From Lachnospiraceae bacterium (GTDB lineage: Bacteria; Bacillota; Clostridia; Lachnospirales; Lachnospiraceae): 64,000 nucleotides of DNA. Below the pieces are notes generated by a model. It was given only the letters and a program-made list of their open reading frames with translations. It ran no database searches and was not told the DNA's origin. Position 1 is the stretch's first letter, and every line of letters begins with the position of its first letter. The stretch spans positions 124,001 through 188,000 of the forward strand of contig CAJTBO010000003.1 in the NCBI GenBank assembly GCA_910573755.1, written 5' to 3'. Positions 1 through 8,703 of the stretch are shown here, piece after piece. A program made the position numbers and the translations under genes.

Positions 1-1306
1 CATTCTCTTCTCTGATAAACTGCAGCTGGTCGCGCATGTAACCGACGATCATACCAATGATAAACAGCTGGGCCATCCAGACATAGATATTATAATCCAG
101 CAATACCTCAAATCCCGTCCTGCCGTACATCTGCTGCAGGAAATAGCCTGCCACGGCAAGAAGGGACGAAAAAATCGCCTGTTGCTGCCCGTATATGATA
201 GCAAACAGCAGAACATACAGTAAAAAGAAATCCAGCCTGTTAAAATACTGACTGTCAGCCGCCTTGCTGTTCAAAATATAAAAAGGAATAAAACAGATCA
301 GATTTTCAACAAACGGAAACAGCCGTTTAAAGATAACTTTGATACCGTGCCAGATCCTTCCCGCCCTGCTGCCTCCGGCATCCTCATCACGGATAAAGGA
401 ATCCGCGTTCCGCTTCATATATCCGGCAACCTGTTCTGCCCCCTCCTGATAATGAACAAATATCTTCTGTCCAAACTCTTCCTGAAAAGACTTCCCGTCC
501 AGCATCAGGCGGTATTTTTCTCCCACCGAATTATTGACCAGACGGATACCTCCTCCCATCGTTTTGATGATTGCCTCTGCCAGCTGTACCTCATTTATCT
601 CTTCCATAGAAGAAATATGGTAACGCGATAATGCCGGGCGCTCTTCCATCATCACCTTATACGCCAGTTCTACCGCATCATTCAAAAAGAGCATAGAAAA
701 TGATCTTCTGTCATTGGCAGATATTCTGCCTGTCTTCAGTGCCTCCAGACACATCTGAAAGCACGGGCCGCTCTCTTCCCTGCCCTTGTCCGGCACACCG
801 TAGAGATGGTCAAAACGCAGGATCATGATATCCATTCCCTGTGCTCTTTGATAATTTTCGCAAACCTCTTCTCCCTGCGCCACCGCGATCGCTTTAAATC
901 CTTTCGGCGATACGGCCTCTGTTTCCGCTACATCGTTAGGATACGACATACCGTACACTTCATGAGAAGAAAAATAAACAAAACGCCCTTTTCCTGTCAT
1001 CGAATACGTTGACAGAACATTCATCAGCGATGCCGTATACCTTACCGACTCCTGCCTTTCCCTGTGCCAGTCAAAATTGGTGTCATACGCGCCCATATAT
1101 ATAACCATTTCCGGCTGAACGCTCTCAAAAATATCCTTAACGCTCTCGTCCTCATAAGAATAATCATATCTCTCAAAAACATGCTTGTAGGAAAACCGGC
1201 GATCCCTGCGGCCTGTCAGCAAAAAAATCCTGTGCTTCCCTTTATTCAGCTTATCGATCACAGCATCGGTCATTCTGCTGCTGCCGCCGATTAATAATAC
1301 ATTCAT
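1..1306 (-). CDS. Degenerate SDR/epimerase domain joined to membrane segments, PelD-like (partial, 3' end off window)
   Basis: Reading leftward from ATG at 1306 (AAGGGG Shine-Dalgarno), 435 codons stay open to the window edge. Residues 1-300 look like an extended SDR/NAD-epimerase: a Rossmann start MNVLLIGGSS, a strand ending FVYFSSHEVYG, and ILRFDHLYG. Where the catalytic YxxxK should lie the sequence reads GFKAIAVAQGEE, so the Tyr/Lys pair looks absent and the domain may bind without catalysing. From about residue 335 to 430 there are several hydrophobic segments, followed by MRDQLQFIREE, which resembles the start of a signalling helix. Some Gram-positive Pel exopolysaccharide clusters have PelD proteins with extra N-terminal domains; that link is my inference and needs the missing C-terminus (GAF/GGDEF expected). 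It lies 36 bases after the upstream small gene, so the two are probably co-transcribed. Confidence 0.75.
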   Translation of the reverse strand, partial: MNVLLIGGSSRMTDAVIDKLNKGKHRIFLLTGRRDRRFSYKHVFERYDYSYEDESVKDIFESVQPEMVIYMGAYDTNFDWHRERQESVRYTASLMNVLSTYSMTGKGRFVYFSSHEVYGMSYPNDVAETEAVSPKGFKAIAVAQGEEVCENYQRAQGMDIMILRFDHLYGVPDKGREESGPCFQMCLEALKTGRISANDRRSFSMLFLNDAVELAYKVMMEERPALSRYHISSMEEINEVQLAEAIIKTMGGGIRLVNNSVGEKYRLMLDGKSFQEEFGQKIFVHYQEGAEQVAGYMKRNADSFIRDEDAGGSRAGRIWHGIKVIFKRLFPFVENLICFIPFYILNSKAADSQYFNRLDFFLLYVLLFAIIYGQQQAIFSSLLAVAGYFLQQMYGRTGFEVLLDYNIYVWMAQLFIIGMIVGYMRDQLQFIREEN

Positions 1307-1342
1307 TGCGCTACCCCTTTTTGTATTTTCTCATTCCGCTTT

Positions 1343-1747
1343 TCAGCGGCACCGATACATCAATTCCACCATGTCGCTGATCTCCGCGAAATCTTCCTCA
1401 TCCTCCGCATCAAACCATGTCTGCTTTCCGATCAGTATGTATGGCGCATAAGTACTCAGCTCCAGCAATACCTCCCCTGCCGCTTTTTCTGACATATCTG
1501 TCATAATTGTAATACGGCTGTTCTCCATAGTACGCAAAAACAGATTTCCTTCCAGATCTTTTGTGATATCCGTAATCCCCGGTTCTGTCACCATGCCGGT
1601 TTCCCTGTCATAACTTCTGATCCCTGCCATGACCAGATCCCGGTAGGGAATTTCATACCTGTCCTGTTGAAGGTCTGTAATCTTAATGCACTTTTTGGTA
1701 AAGCGGATCCTCTTTGCTCTTAATACAATATTTGAATGTTTTTCCAT
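1343..1747 (-). CDS. Unknown small protein, first gene of the PelD-like operon
   Basis: An open frame of about 134 residues beginning MEKHSNIVLRAKRIRF. I prefer the ATG at 1747, which sits 10 bases after GGGAG; an in-frame GTG at 1756 is too close to that Shine-Dalgarno. It has no signal peptide or membrane segment. It reads as a soluble alpha/beta protein, basic at the N-terminus (VLRAKRIRFTKKCIKI) and strongly acidic near the C-terminus (WFDAEDEEDFAEISDMVELM). I do not recognise the family. Its position directly before the SDR/membrane gene and behind its own promoter suggests a role in the same process, possibly regulation of the polysaccharide operon, but that is only context. Confidence 0.7.
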   Translation of the reverse strand: MEKHSNIVLRAKRIRFTKKCIKITDLQQDRYEIPYRDLVMAGIRSYDRETGMVTEPGITDITKDLEGNLFLRTMENSRITIMTDMSEKAAGEVLLELSTYAPYILIGKQTWFDAEDEEDFAEISDMVELMYRCR

Positions 1748-1780
1748 TCCCGGCACACTCCCACTTTATGCAGACAGTAT

Positions 1781-1813
1781 AAAAATGACGCAAAGGTTCA
1801 TACTCTGCGACAA
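1781..1813 (-). promoter_or_regulatory. Attenuator-like hairpin in the leader of the PelD-like operon
   Basis: On the minus strand TGTCGCA (1813-1807) can pair with TGCGTCA (1792-1786) with one mismatch, followed by five Ts (1785-1781). It sits between the promoter at 1839-1867 and the first gene, so it could terminate early. It is a degenerate inverted copy of the strong hairpin at 1984-2020. Confidence 0.4.
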
Positions 1814-1838
1814 GGATAATAATATTTTTACTTTTAAC

Positions 1839-1867
1839 ATTATATCTGTTGACGGGGAGTTTTGCAA
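1839..1867 (-). promoter_or_regulatory. Promoter of the 1343-1747 / SDR operon
   Basis: On the minus strand a -35 TTGCAA (1867-1862), a 17-base spacer and a perfect -10 TATAAT (1844-1839). The start point would be near 1832, giving a leader of about 85 bases. The 424 bases between 1748 and 2171 hold only this promoter and three hairpins; no gene is evident there. Confidence 0.65.
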
Positions 1868-1983
1868 CAGCTTGTGTGGAAAATTTCAGGGCTGCACAGA
1901 TAAAGCGTGATAAAAATTATATATTTTTGAAAAAAAGCTTCCGTATCTGCCGGATTTTTTGGATAAGGCCTGATCGATCAGCT

Positions 1984-2022
1984 AAAAATGTCGCAGAGTA
2001 TGAACATCTGCGACATTTTTTA
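1984..2022. terminator. Bidirectional intrinsic terminator
   Basis: A perfect 14-bp stem: AAAAATGTCGCAGA (1984-1997), a 9-base loop, TCTGCGACATTTTT (2007-2020), with T-runs outward on both strands. Its left arm and loop (1989-2004) are also the exact reverse complement of 1798-1813. Confidence 0.8.
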
Positions 2023-2064
2023 TTTTGAATATAGCGGATTTCTTTTACAAACGGTCTCACAGCC

Positions 2065-2096
2065 AAAGAAAAAGCCGCGGCATAGACCACGGCTTT
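2065..2096 (-). terminator. Terminator of the antiporter gene
   Basis: Minus-strand stem AAAGCCGTGG / CCGCGGCTTT (2096-2087 with 2080-2071, one G.U pair), six-base loop, then TTTTTCTTT. It lies about 75 bases after the antiporter stop. Confidence 0.8.
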
Positions 2097-2171
2097 TATC
2101 AGAATCAATATTATAGAAGAAGTTATAAAACTTATATTACATTATACATTTTATGCCCTCAGGCGGCATGC

Positions 2172-3479
2172 CTAATCTTCCGTAGGCGCAAATCTGGATC
2201 TGTCCTGTCCTTCCGGCCTCGGTGTAATTTCTCCCGCCTTTGTCAGAGCGATCTTTGTCAGCATCGGCCCGAAAAGTTCATAAATCAGCACCGCAAAAAG
2301 CACGATATTTCTGATGATCGCACCTTCTTCGCCCAGTTCCTGGGCAACCGTCACGGACATACCGAGCGCCACACCCGCCTGCGGCAGAAGCGTAATACCA
2401 AGATATTTACAAACCTGCGGATCACATTTCATCGCTCTGGCGCTGGCTGAAGCACCCAGATATTTACCGGCGGAACGGGCGATGATGTAGATCACGCCTA
2501 TAGCTATTACCGTTACATTGGAAAATACACTGAGGTCGAGCTCCGCACCGCTGAGTACGAAAAATACCACAAAAAGCGGCGCCGTCCATTTATCCACACG
2601 GTCCATGATATCCGCCGAAAAATCACAGATATTGCAGAATACCGTTCCGAGCATCATGCATACCAGCAGGCTGGAAAAGCCAAGTTCGATCTCTGTTCCC
2701 GGAATTTCCATTCTCACCATGGCAAGCGCCACTGTCAATAACACAAAGGTAATGGAAATACCCATACGCCTCGTATTGGAATGGAACCATTTCTCTAATT
2801 CCGCAAAGATGAATCCCATGACAAATCCCAGCAGAAGCGATCCGGCCACTTCCAGCATCGGATTTACCAGCACTGTGATCACATCAATCGACGCTCCGGA
2901 ATAAATCGCTTTCGCCACCCCGAAAGATATGGCAAACACGATCAGGCCCACCGCGTCATCAAGTGCTACGATCGGGAGCAGGATGCTGGTAAGGGGCCCC
3001 TTTGCCTTATACTGGTTTACTACCATCAATGTAGCTGCCGGCGCTGTCGCCGTTGCGATCGCTCCCAGACAGATGCAGGTCGGGATCCCGATACTACTGC
3101 CGAGATCAAATATGTAATAAACCGCAATCAGGCACACATCCACCAATACCGTAGCTCCAAGTGCCTGTACGACCGCCACCACCGTCGCCTGTTTTCCTGT
3201 TTTCCTCAGTTCTGTCAGCCGGAATTCATTTCCGATGGAAAAGGCGATAAATCCAAGCGCCACATCCGAAAGAATCCCGAAGCCTTCCACATCCTCAAAG
3301 GTACGAAATCCGATCCCCAGTCTTCCGATCAGGCTCGGTCCGATAAGAAGTCCCGCCACCAGATAAGCCGTCACCGCGGGAATTCCGAAATTTCTCACCG
3401 CACGGGTCAGGATAAGACCGAGAAACATTGCAAATCCCAACATGAGCAATATAGTTGCTGTTTCTGATATCTGTATCAT
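2172..3479 (-). CDS. CPA2-type cation:proton antiporter
   Basis: A 435-residue polytopic membrane protein with about 12 hydrophobic segments. It carries the CPA2/KefB core: GLLIGPSLIG in the N-terminal half and the paired acidic motif PIVALDDAVGLIVF near residue 175, whose Asp-Asp pair is the expected ion-binding site. It ends after the last membrane span with a short charged tail, so there is no C-terminal RCK/TrkA-N regulatory domain. It probably exchanges Na+ or K+ for protons at the cytoplasmic membrane; the ion cannot be told from sequence. ATG start follows GGAGG. It appears monocistronic, with its own terminator. Confidence 0.88.
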   Translation of the reverse strand: MIQISETATILLMLGFAMFLGLILTRAVRNFGIPAVTAYLVAGLLIGPSLIGRLGIGFRTFEDVEGFGILSDVALGFIAFSIGNEFRLTELRKTGKQATVVAVVQALGATVLVDVCLIAVYYIFDLGSSIGIPTCICLGAIATATAPAATLMVVNQYKAKGPLTSILLPIVALDDAVGLIVFAISFGVAKAIYSGASIDVITVLVNPMLEVAGSLLLGFVMGFIFAELEKWFHSNTRRMGISITFVLLTVALAMVRMEIPGTEIELGFSSLLVCMMLGTVFCNICDFSADIMDRVDKWTAPLFVVFFVLSGAELDLSVFSNVTVIAIGVIYIIARSAGKYLGASASARAMKCDPQVCKYLGITLLPQAGVALGMSVTVAQELGEEGAIIRNIVLFAVLIYELFGPMLTKIALTKAGEITPRPEGQDRSRFAPTED

Positions 3480-3638
3480 TTTTTGCCTCCGTAAGTCACT
3501 TTTCCTGTATTTTTTTGACCTCTCTCATTTTACCACTTCTTTTTTGTGTGTCAATATTTTTGTTGTCTGATCGGGCTTTTTATAAAGGTTTTAAAACAGT
3601 TATAACCGGCTTGACGGGGCTTTTACATAAATCAAGAA

Positions 3639-4169
3639 TCAGAATTTATCTTCCCAGATCACTGTTTTCCCCGTCCGCAGGGATTCCGGTAAATCAATGA
3701 TCCTCTGATTGCCGGAGCCGCGGAAGCGGAGTCCCAAGTCTTTTAATGCCTGCACGAACTCACCGTCCACAAGAACATTGATATAAGAAAGCAGTTCCTT
3801 TGTCTCTTCCCATTCCGTACACATTTTTTCCAGTATATCGCTCTCAAAGGTATAACCTGTATAACACCAGATATCCTTCCCCGGCAATTCCTTTTTCACC
3901 CGGCGAAGAAAAGGCAGAAGTCCCTGCTGATTGCTGTGCTCTAAAGGTTCTCCCCCTAACAGCGTCAGTCCTTTTATATAAGCGGGGCGCAGGGCATCGA
4001 TCAGCTTATTTTCCGTCTCTGCGGTAAACGGGCTGCCGTATTTGAAATCCCAGGTCTCCTCATTAAAGCAGTTCTGGCACCTGTGGGTACATCCGCTGAC
4101 AAAAAGCGTCACCCGCACTCCGGGACCGTTCGCGATATCACAATTCTTGATCTCCGCATAATACATCAT
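3639..4169 (-). CDS. nrdG: Anaerobic ribonucleotide reductase activating protein (radical SAM)
   Basis: A 176-residue radical SAM enzyme. The CxxxCxxC cluster that binds 4Fe-4S is at Cys27, Cys31 and Cys34 (SGCTHRCQNC), and TLLGGEPLEH is the GGE motif that contacts SAM. It generates the glycyl radical on NrdD, which makes deoxynucleoside triphosphates without oxygen. Length and order match standard NrdG. It lies just after nrdD on the same strand, but a perfect terminator hairpin lies between them, so it depends on read-through or on its own promoter. Confidence 0.97.
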   Translation of the reverse strand: MMYYAEIKNCDIANGPGVRVTLFVSGCTHRCQNCFNEETWDFKYGSPFTAETENKLIDALRPAYIKGLTLLGGEPLEHSNQQGLLPFLRRVKKELPGKDIWCYTGYTFESDILEKMCTEWEETKELLSYINVLVDGEFVQALKDLGLRFRGSGNQRIIDLPESLRTGKTVIWEDKF

Positions 4170-4231
4170 TGTTTTCCCCCGATCTTTATATAGTAGTTTC
4201 AGTCTTGTTTTTCCTGTTTATATTTTATACT

Positions 4232-4268
4232 AAAAACGTGAGAAAACAAGCCTGCTTCTCACGTTTTT
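4232..4268. terminator. Intergenic terminator between nrdD and nrdG
   Basis: A perfect 13-bp stem, AAAAACGTGAGAA (4232-4244) and TTCTCACGTTTTT (4256-4268), with an 11-base loop and T-runs in both directions. It starts 23 bases after the nrdD stop and would reduce nrdG transcription relative to nrdD. Confidence 0.8.
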
Positions 4269-4290
4269 CGTGTTTCATATTTCTGCTTCC

Positions 4291-6492
4291 TTATAAATGA
4301 AGCACTCTCTCTTTAATTTCCTGCGTTCTGCCCTGATTCCAGAACTGTGTCCCGATATAACCGCAGGTCCTTCTCGCCACATTCATCTTATCCTGTTCGC
4401 GGTTTCCGCAGTTCGGGCATTCCCATACCAGCTTGCCGTGTTTATCCGTAATGATCTGGATCTCACCGGTATAGCCGCACTTCTGGCAGTAATCACATTT
4501 TGTATTCAGTTCCGCATACATGATATTCTCATAGATATACTGCATCACGGTCAGCACCGCTTCCAGATTATCCTGCATATTGGGCACTTCCACATAACTG
4601 ATGGCGCCGCCCGGGGAAAGAGCCTGGAACTGCGCTTCAAATTTCAGTTTATCGAAGGCATTGATCTCTTCCGTCACATGTACATGGTAGCTGTTTGTGA
4701 TATAATTTTTATCTGTCACACCGCTGATGATGCCAAAACGTTTCTGCAACGCCTTCGCAAATTTATAGGTTGTGGACTCAAGCGGTGTGCCGTATAAGCT
4801 GAAATCAATATTGGATTCCTCTTTCCATTTCCTACACGCCGCGTTCAGCCGTTCCATCACTTCCAGCGCAAAAGGCGTCGCCGCCTCGTCCGTATGGGAA
4901 CGTCCCGTCATATACCGTGTGCACTCGCACAGTCCCGCATAGCCCAGAGAAATCGTAGAATAGCCGTTGTATAACAGCTTATCAATGGTCTCTCCCTTTT
5001 TCAGCCTTGCCAGAGCGCCGTTCTGCCAGAGGATAGGCGCCACATCCGAAGGGGTTCCTTTCAGCCGCTCATGCCTGCACATCAGCGCTTTATGGCAGAG
5101 CGCAAGCCGCTCGTCCATGATATTCCAGAACTTCTCCTTATCGCCGCCTGAAGTACACGCCACGTCCACCAGATTGATGGTCACAACGCCCTGATTAAAC
5201 CTGCCGTAATATTTGTGTTTTTTCGGGTCATAATTTCCCGCGTTTGCCAGATTTCCGATATTATCATCCGTAAACCTGTCCGGTGTCAGAAAGCTTCTGC
5301 AGCCCATGCAGACATACACATCGCCCTTTAACTCCAGCATCACCTTTTCGGAAATATAGTCCGGCACCATTCTCTTTGCCGTACACTTTGCGGCAAGTTT
5401 TGTCAGATACCAGTACTTGCTGTCCTCACGGATATTATCTTCCTCCAGCACATAGATCAGCTTCGGGAACGCCGGTGTGATGAACACGCCCTTTTCGTTC
5501 TTCACACCCTTGATGCGCTGGTTCAGCATCTCCTCAATGATCGATGCAAGATCATCCCTTATCTGTCCCTCCGGCACTTCGTCCAGATACATGAACACCG
5601 TGATAAAGGGCGCCTGCCCGTTGGTGGTCATTAATGTGATCACCTGATACTGGATCATCTGCACGCCGCGGTTGATCTCTTCTTTTACGCGCATCTCCGC
5701 GATCTGGTTGATTTTCTCTTCATCCATCTCAAGATCCGCCCGGTCGAATTCCAGCCTCACCTGCTTGCGGAGCTTCTCACGGCTCACCTGCACAAACGGC
5801 GCCAGATGGGACAGGGAAATGCTCTGTCCGCCGTACTGGGAACTTGCGATCTGTGCGATCGCCTGTGTTGCGATATTACATGCCGTGGAAAAACTCTTCG
5901 GCTTATCGATCATCGTCTCGCTGATCACGGTGCTGTTCTGCAGCATATCCTCTAAATTGACAAGACAGCAGTTGTGCATATGCTGTGCGAAATAATCCGC
6001 GTCATGGAAGTGGATGATGCCCTTTTCATGCGCCTCCACGATATCATTCGGCAAAAGGAAACGCTTTGTGATATCCTTGCTGACTTCCCCCGCCATATAG
6101 TCGCGCTGTACGCTGTTTACGGTCGGGTTTTTGTTGGAGTTTTCCTGCTTTACTTCTTCGTTGCTGCATTCTAACAGACTTAATATCTGTTCATCGGTGG
6201 AATTTGCCTTTCTGACAAGAGCTCTTCTGTAACGATAGGTGATATAGCTTCTCGCCACCGTAAAGGCACGCTGGTTCATGATCTCATTTTCTACCATATC
6301 CTGAATCTCTTCTACCGAAAGAGAACGATTCATCTTCTCACACTGGCGGATCATATTATCAGCGATCACATCGATCTGCCGGTCAGTCATTTTCTCGGCA
6401 TCCACAACACTGTTGTTCGCCTTTCTGACCGCTGCGATAATTTTGGAAATATCATAGGCTACTTCCTGGCCGCTTCTTTTAATAATTTTCAT
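4291..6492 (-). CDS. nrdD: Anaerobic ribonucleoside-triphosphate reductase (class III)
   Basis: A 733-residue glycyl-radical enzyme. Residues 1-90 are an ATP-cone allosteric domain (MKIIKRSGQEVAYDISKI). The central barrel follows, with the HDADYF and CMGCRSFLTP segments typical of the family. The C-terminus has a four-cysteine zinc ribbon (CDYCQKCGY, CPNCGNRE) and the radical loop RRTCGYIGTQFWNQGR, whose Gly after Cys carries the radical. It reduces NTPs to dNTPs under anaerobic conditions, activated by NrdG just downstream. Start at the ATG of MKIIKRSG, about 110 bases after a promoter overlapped by a NrdR-box-like palindrome. Confidence 0.97.
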   Translation of the reverse strand: MKIIKRSGQEVAYDISKIIAAVRKANNSVVDAEKMTDRQIDVIADNMIRQCEKMNRSLSVEEIQDMVENEIMNQRAFTVARSYITYRYRRALVRKANSTDEQILSLLECSNEEVKQENSNKNPTVNSVQRDYMAGEVSKDITKRFLLPNDIVEAHEKGIIHFHDADYFAQHMHNCCLVNLEDMLQNSTVISETMIDKPKSFSTACNIATQAIAQIASSQYGGQSISLSHLAPFVQVSREKLRKQVRLEFDRADLEMDEEKINQIAEMRVKEEINRGVQMIQYQVITLMTTNGQAPFITVFMYLDEVPEGQIRDDLASIIEEMLNQRIKGVKNEKGVFITPAFPKLIYVLEEDNIREDSKYWYLTKLAAKCTAKRMVPDYISEKVMLELKGDVYVCMGCRSFLTPDRFTDDNIGNLANAGNYDPKKHKYYGRFNQGVVTINLVDVACTSGGDKEKFWNIMDERLALCHKALMCRHERLKGTPSDVAPILWQNGALARLKKGETIDKLLYNGYSTISLGYAGLCECTRYMTGRSHTDEAATPFALEVMERLNAACRKWKEESNIDFSLYGTPLESTTYKFAKALQKRFGIISGVTDKNYITNSYHVHVTEEINAFDKLKFEAQFQALSPGGAISYVEVPNMQDNLEAVLTVMQYIYENIMYAELNTKCDYCQKCGYTGEIQIITDKHGKLVWECPNCGNREQDKMNVARRTCGYIGTQFWNQGRTQEIKERVLHL

Positions 6493-6600
6493 ACTCTGCT
6501 TTTATCCCTTTTCCGCCCGTTTTACCTGTAAAATCCTGCGTCGGGCTTCCCCGCAGGATTCCCTTTATAGCAGACATCTCAAACCTGATTTTGAAAAGTC

Positions 6601-6636
6601 TACAATATATTGTATCATTGATTTTTACCTTGTCAA
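6601..6636 (-). promoter_or_regulatory. nrdD promoter with NrdR-box-like palindrome
   Basis: On the minus strand a -35 TTGACA (6636-6631), a 16-base spacer and a -10 TACAAT (6614-6609). The perfect palindrome TACAATATATTGTA (6601-6614) covers the -10 and resembles the NrdR box core (acaCwATATwGtgt). I did not find a clear second box at the usual spacing of about three helical turns. Confidence 0.65.
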
Positions 6637-6705
6637 GATTTTGTAGCCGAGAATAACTCCTCAAAATCAGATCGAAATTTTAGGACATTTGCACAAAGAG
6701 CTGAT

Positions 6706-6738
6706 AAAAGCAGGTATCCGCATGTACAGGATACCTGC
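6706..6738 (-). terminator. Terminator of the FGGY kinase gene
   Basis: A perfect 10-bp stem GCAGGTATCC (6738-6729 and 6719-6710 on the minus strand) with a nine-base loop, followed by TTTTATC. It lies about 100 bases past the kinase stop. Confidence 0.7.
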
Positions 6739-6836
6739 CTGATAAAATTTTTTGCTGGTTTTATTTGAAAAATTTCTGTCGGATATAAACTCCGTCTGTA
6801 TTACATTTATATGCCTGACTATATAAAATCTCTGCT

Positions 6837-8435
6837 TCAGCCTTTCATATTATCCACCGCTGCCCGCTCGATCGCCAGCCCTGCGCTGTAAAGTTTCATA
6901 AACTTCTCAAAGCCTTCCACATCCGCCGCATCCGGTTCCATTACATAGGCCTCGGCGTCTCCAAACACCTTGTTATCCAGATATGTACCGAGGTCTTCCC
7001 CGTCTTCCTTCTGAATCATATAAGCGGCAAGCAGCGCCATGCCCCATGCGCCGCCCTCTCCCGCGGTCGCCATAACGGACACCGGCGTATTGGTCGCCGC
7101 TGCCAGATAACTCTGCGCCACACCCTTTGTCTTAAACAGGCCGCCGTGACCCTGCAGCTTATCAAGGGTTACGCCTTCCTGCTTGGTAAGGATATCGAAA
7201 CCGGTCTTTAAAGCGCCCATTGTTGTATAGAGGTTTGCCCGCATAAAGTTTGCCAGATTGAATTTACTGTCGGGCCTGCGCACCAGCAGGGGCCTTCCTT
7301 CATCAAAACCGGTGATATGCTCTCCTGAGTAGTAGTTGTAAGCAAGTACATCGCCGCAGTCCTTATCTCCCTCCAGTGATTTATGGAACAGTACGCCAAA
7401 CAGCTTGCCCATATCCACTTCCACGCCGTAGCTCTCTGCAAACTCCTTAAAGATGCCTACCCACGCATTCAGGTCGGAGGAACAGTTATTACAGTGTACC
7501 ATCGCCACCGCATCGCCGCTGGGCGTCGTCACGATATCAAGTTCCTCATAGGGCCTGGACAGATCGTTTTCCAGAACAGCCATACCGAAGATGGAAGTAC
7601 CCGCGGATACATTGCCGGTACGCCTTGCAACGCTGTTGGTAGCCGCCATACCCGTACCTGCGTCTCCTTCCGGCGGACACATCGGGATACCTGCCTGCAG
7701 GGTGCCGCTCGGATCTAACAGTTTTGCGCCTTCTTCCGTCAGCGTTCCCGCATTTTCACCTGCCACCAGTACCTCCGGCAGGATGTCTTCCAGCTTCCAG
7801 CCAAATTCCTTCGGCTCCACCAGTGTATCAAACCTCGCTATCATATTTTTATTGAACTGCTTTGTTGCAATATCGATCGGAAACATACCGGAAGCTTCGC
7901 CGACGCCGAGTACCTTCCTTCCTGTCAGCTTCCAGTGAATATAGCCTGCCAGTGTTGTGAAGAATGTCACCTCGGAAACATGCTCTTCCTCGTTTAAGAC
8001 CGCCTGATACAGATGCGCGATGCTCCATCTCTGCGGGATATGGAAGCCGAACAGCTCGCTCAGCTCTTCGCTCGCCTGTCCCGTGATCGTATTTCTCCAT
8101 GTCCTGAACGGTACAAGCAGATGATCCTCTTTATCAAACGCCATATAGCCGTGCATCATACCGGAAAAGCCGATCGCCGCAAAATTGTTTACCGGCACGC
8201 CGTACTGTTTCTGCACATCTTCCACAAGACTCTTATAGCAGTCCTGCACCCCCGCCCATATCGCATCCAGGGAATAAGTCCAGATGCCGTCCACAAGCCG
8301 GTTCTCCCAGTCATGGCCGCCGGATGCGATGGGCTGGTTCTTTTCATCCACCAGCACCGCTTTGATCCTTGTGGAGCCAAACTCAATCCCCAGTACCGCT
8401 TTTCCGCTTTCAATCAGTTCTTTTGCATTGCCCAT
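6837..8435 (-). CDS. FGGY-family carbohydrate kinase
   Basis: A 532-residue FGGY kinase that phosphorylates a pentulose or hexulose. The N-terminal ATPase fold starts [32 protein letters not shown] is the substrate-domain motif, followed by [12 protein letters not shown], and the C-terminal ATP-binding half has [15 protein letters not shown] and [11 protein letters not shown]. Nearest in style to the ribulokinase/xylulokinase branch; the sugar cannot be named. I chose the ATG at 8435 (GGAGG nine bases upstream); the frame is open further 5', but that part overlaps the divergent promoter region. It is divergent from the GntR regulator at 8704, its probable controller. No isomerase or transporter remains beside it. 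Confidence 0.88.
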   Translation of the reverse strand: MGNAKELIESGKAVLGIEFGSTRIKAVLVDEKNQPIASGGHDWENRLVDGIWTYSLDAIWAGVQDCYKSLVEDVQKQYGVPVNNFAAIGFSGMMHGYMAFDKEDHLLVPFRTWRNTITGQASEELSELFGFHIPQRWSIAHLYQAVLNEEEHVSEVTFFTTLAGYIHWKLTGRKVLGVGEASGMFPIDIATKQFNKNMIARFDTLVEPKEFGWKLEDILPEVLVAGENAGTLTEEGAKLLDPSGTLQAGIPMCPPEGDAGTGMAATNSVARRTGNVSAGTSIFGMAVLENDLSRPYEELDIVTTPSGDAVAMVHCNNCSSDLNAWVGIFKEFAESYGVEVDMGKLFGVLFHKSLEGDKDCGDVLAYNYYSGEHITGFDEGRPLLVRRPDSKFNLANFMRANLYTTMGALKTGFDILTKQEGVTLDKLQGHGGLFKTKGVAQSYLAAATNTPVSVMATAGEGGAWGMALLAAYMIQKEDGEDLGTYLDNKVFGDAEAYVMEPDAADVEGFEKFMKLYSAGLAIERAAVDNMKG

Positions 8436-8577
8436 AATGTTAACCCTCCATTTCAGCTTCGCAACAGTCTTTTGGGTACACATGATCCGAAAGCAGCTTC
8501 CTGTCAAACAAAACACTTTCCGGAAAATCATTTTATACACTACACAGACTGCTGCAGATATTAGTTCCTTTTCCTAT

Positions 8578-8606
8578 ATCATAAATCCTGCCAGGAAATC
8601 TTACAA
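8578..8606 (-). promoter_or_regulatory. Candidate promoter of the FGGY kinase
   Basis: Minus strand -35 TTGTAA (8606-8601), 17-base spacer, -10 TATGAT (8583-8578). The elements are imperfect; the call rests on spacing and on the divergent layout. Confidence 0.4.
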
Positions 8607-8625
8607 GCTATTTTTATTTGATTAC

Positions 8626-8658
8626 TTGTGGTTTTTCTCCCGATATAGTATAATATAC
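8626..8658 (+). promoter_or_regulatory. Promoter and candidate operator of the GntR regulator
   Basis: A -35 TTGTGG (8626-8631), 17 bases, -10 TATAAT (8649-8654). The perfect palindrome GTATAATATAC (8648-8658) covers the -10 and would suit autoregulation by a GntR/FCD dimer, whose operators are usually short AT-rich palindromes. Confidence 0.5.
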
Positions 8659-8703
8659 ATGATTTATACAACATATTCAATCTCAAAACGGGAGTCTTAT
8701 TAC

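Noticed and set aside
8284-8703. N-terminal extension of the GntR regulator
   Set aside because: The open frame runs antisense through the divergent kinase start and both candidate promoters; the ATG at 8704 has a ribosome binding site and gives the standard GntR N-terminus.
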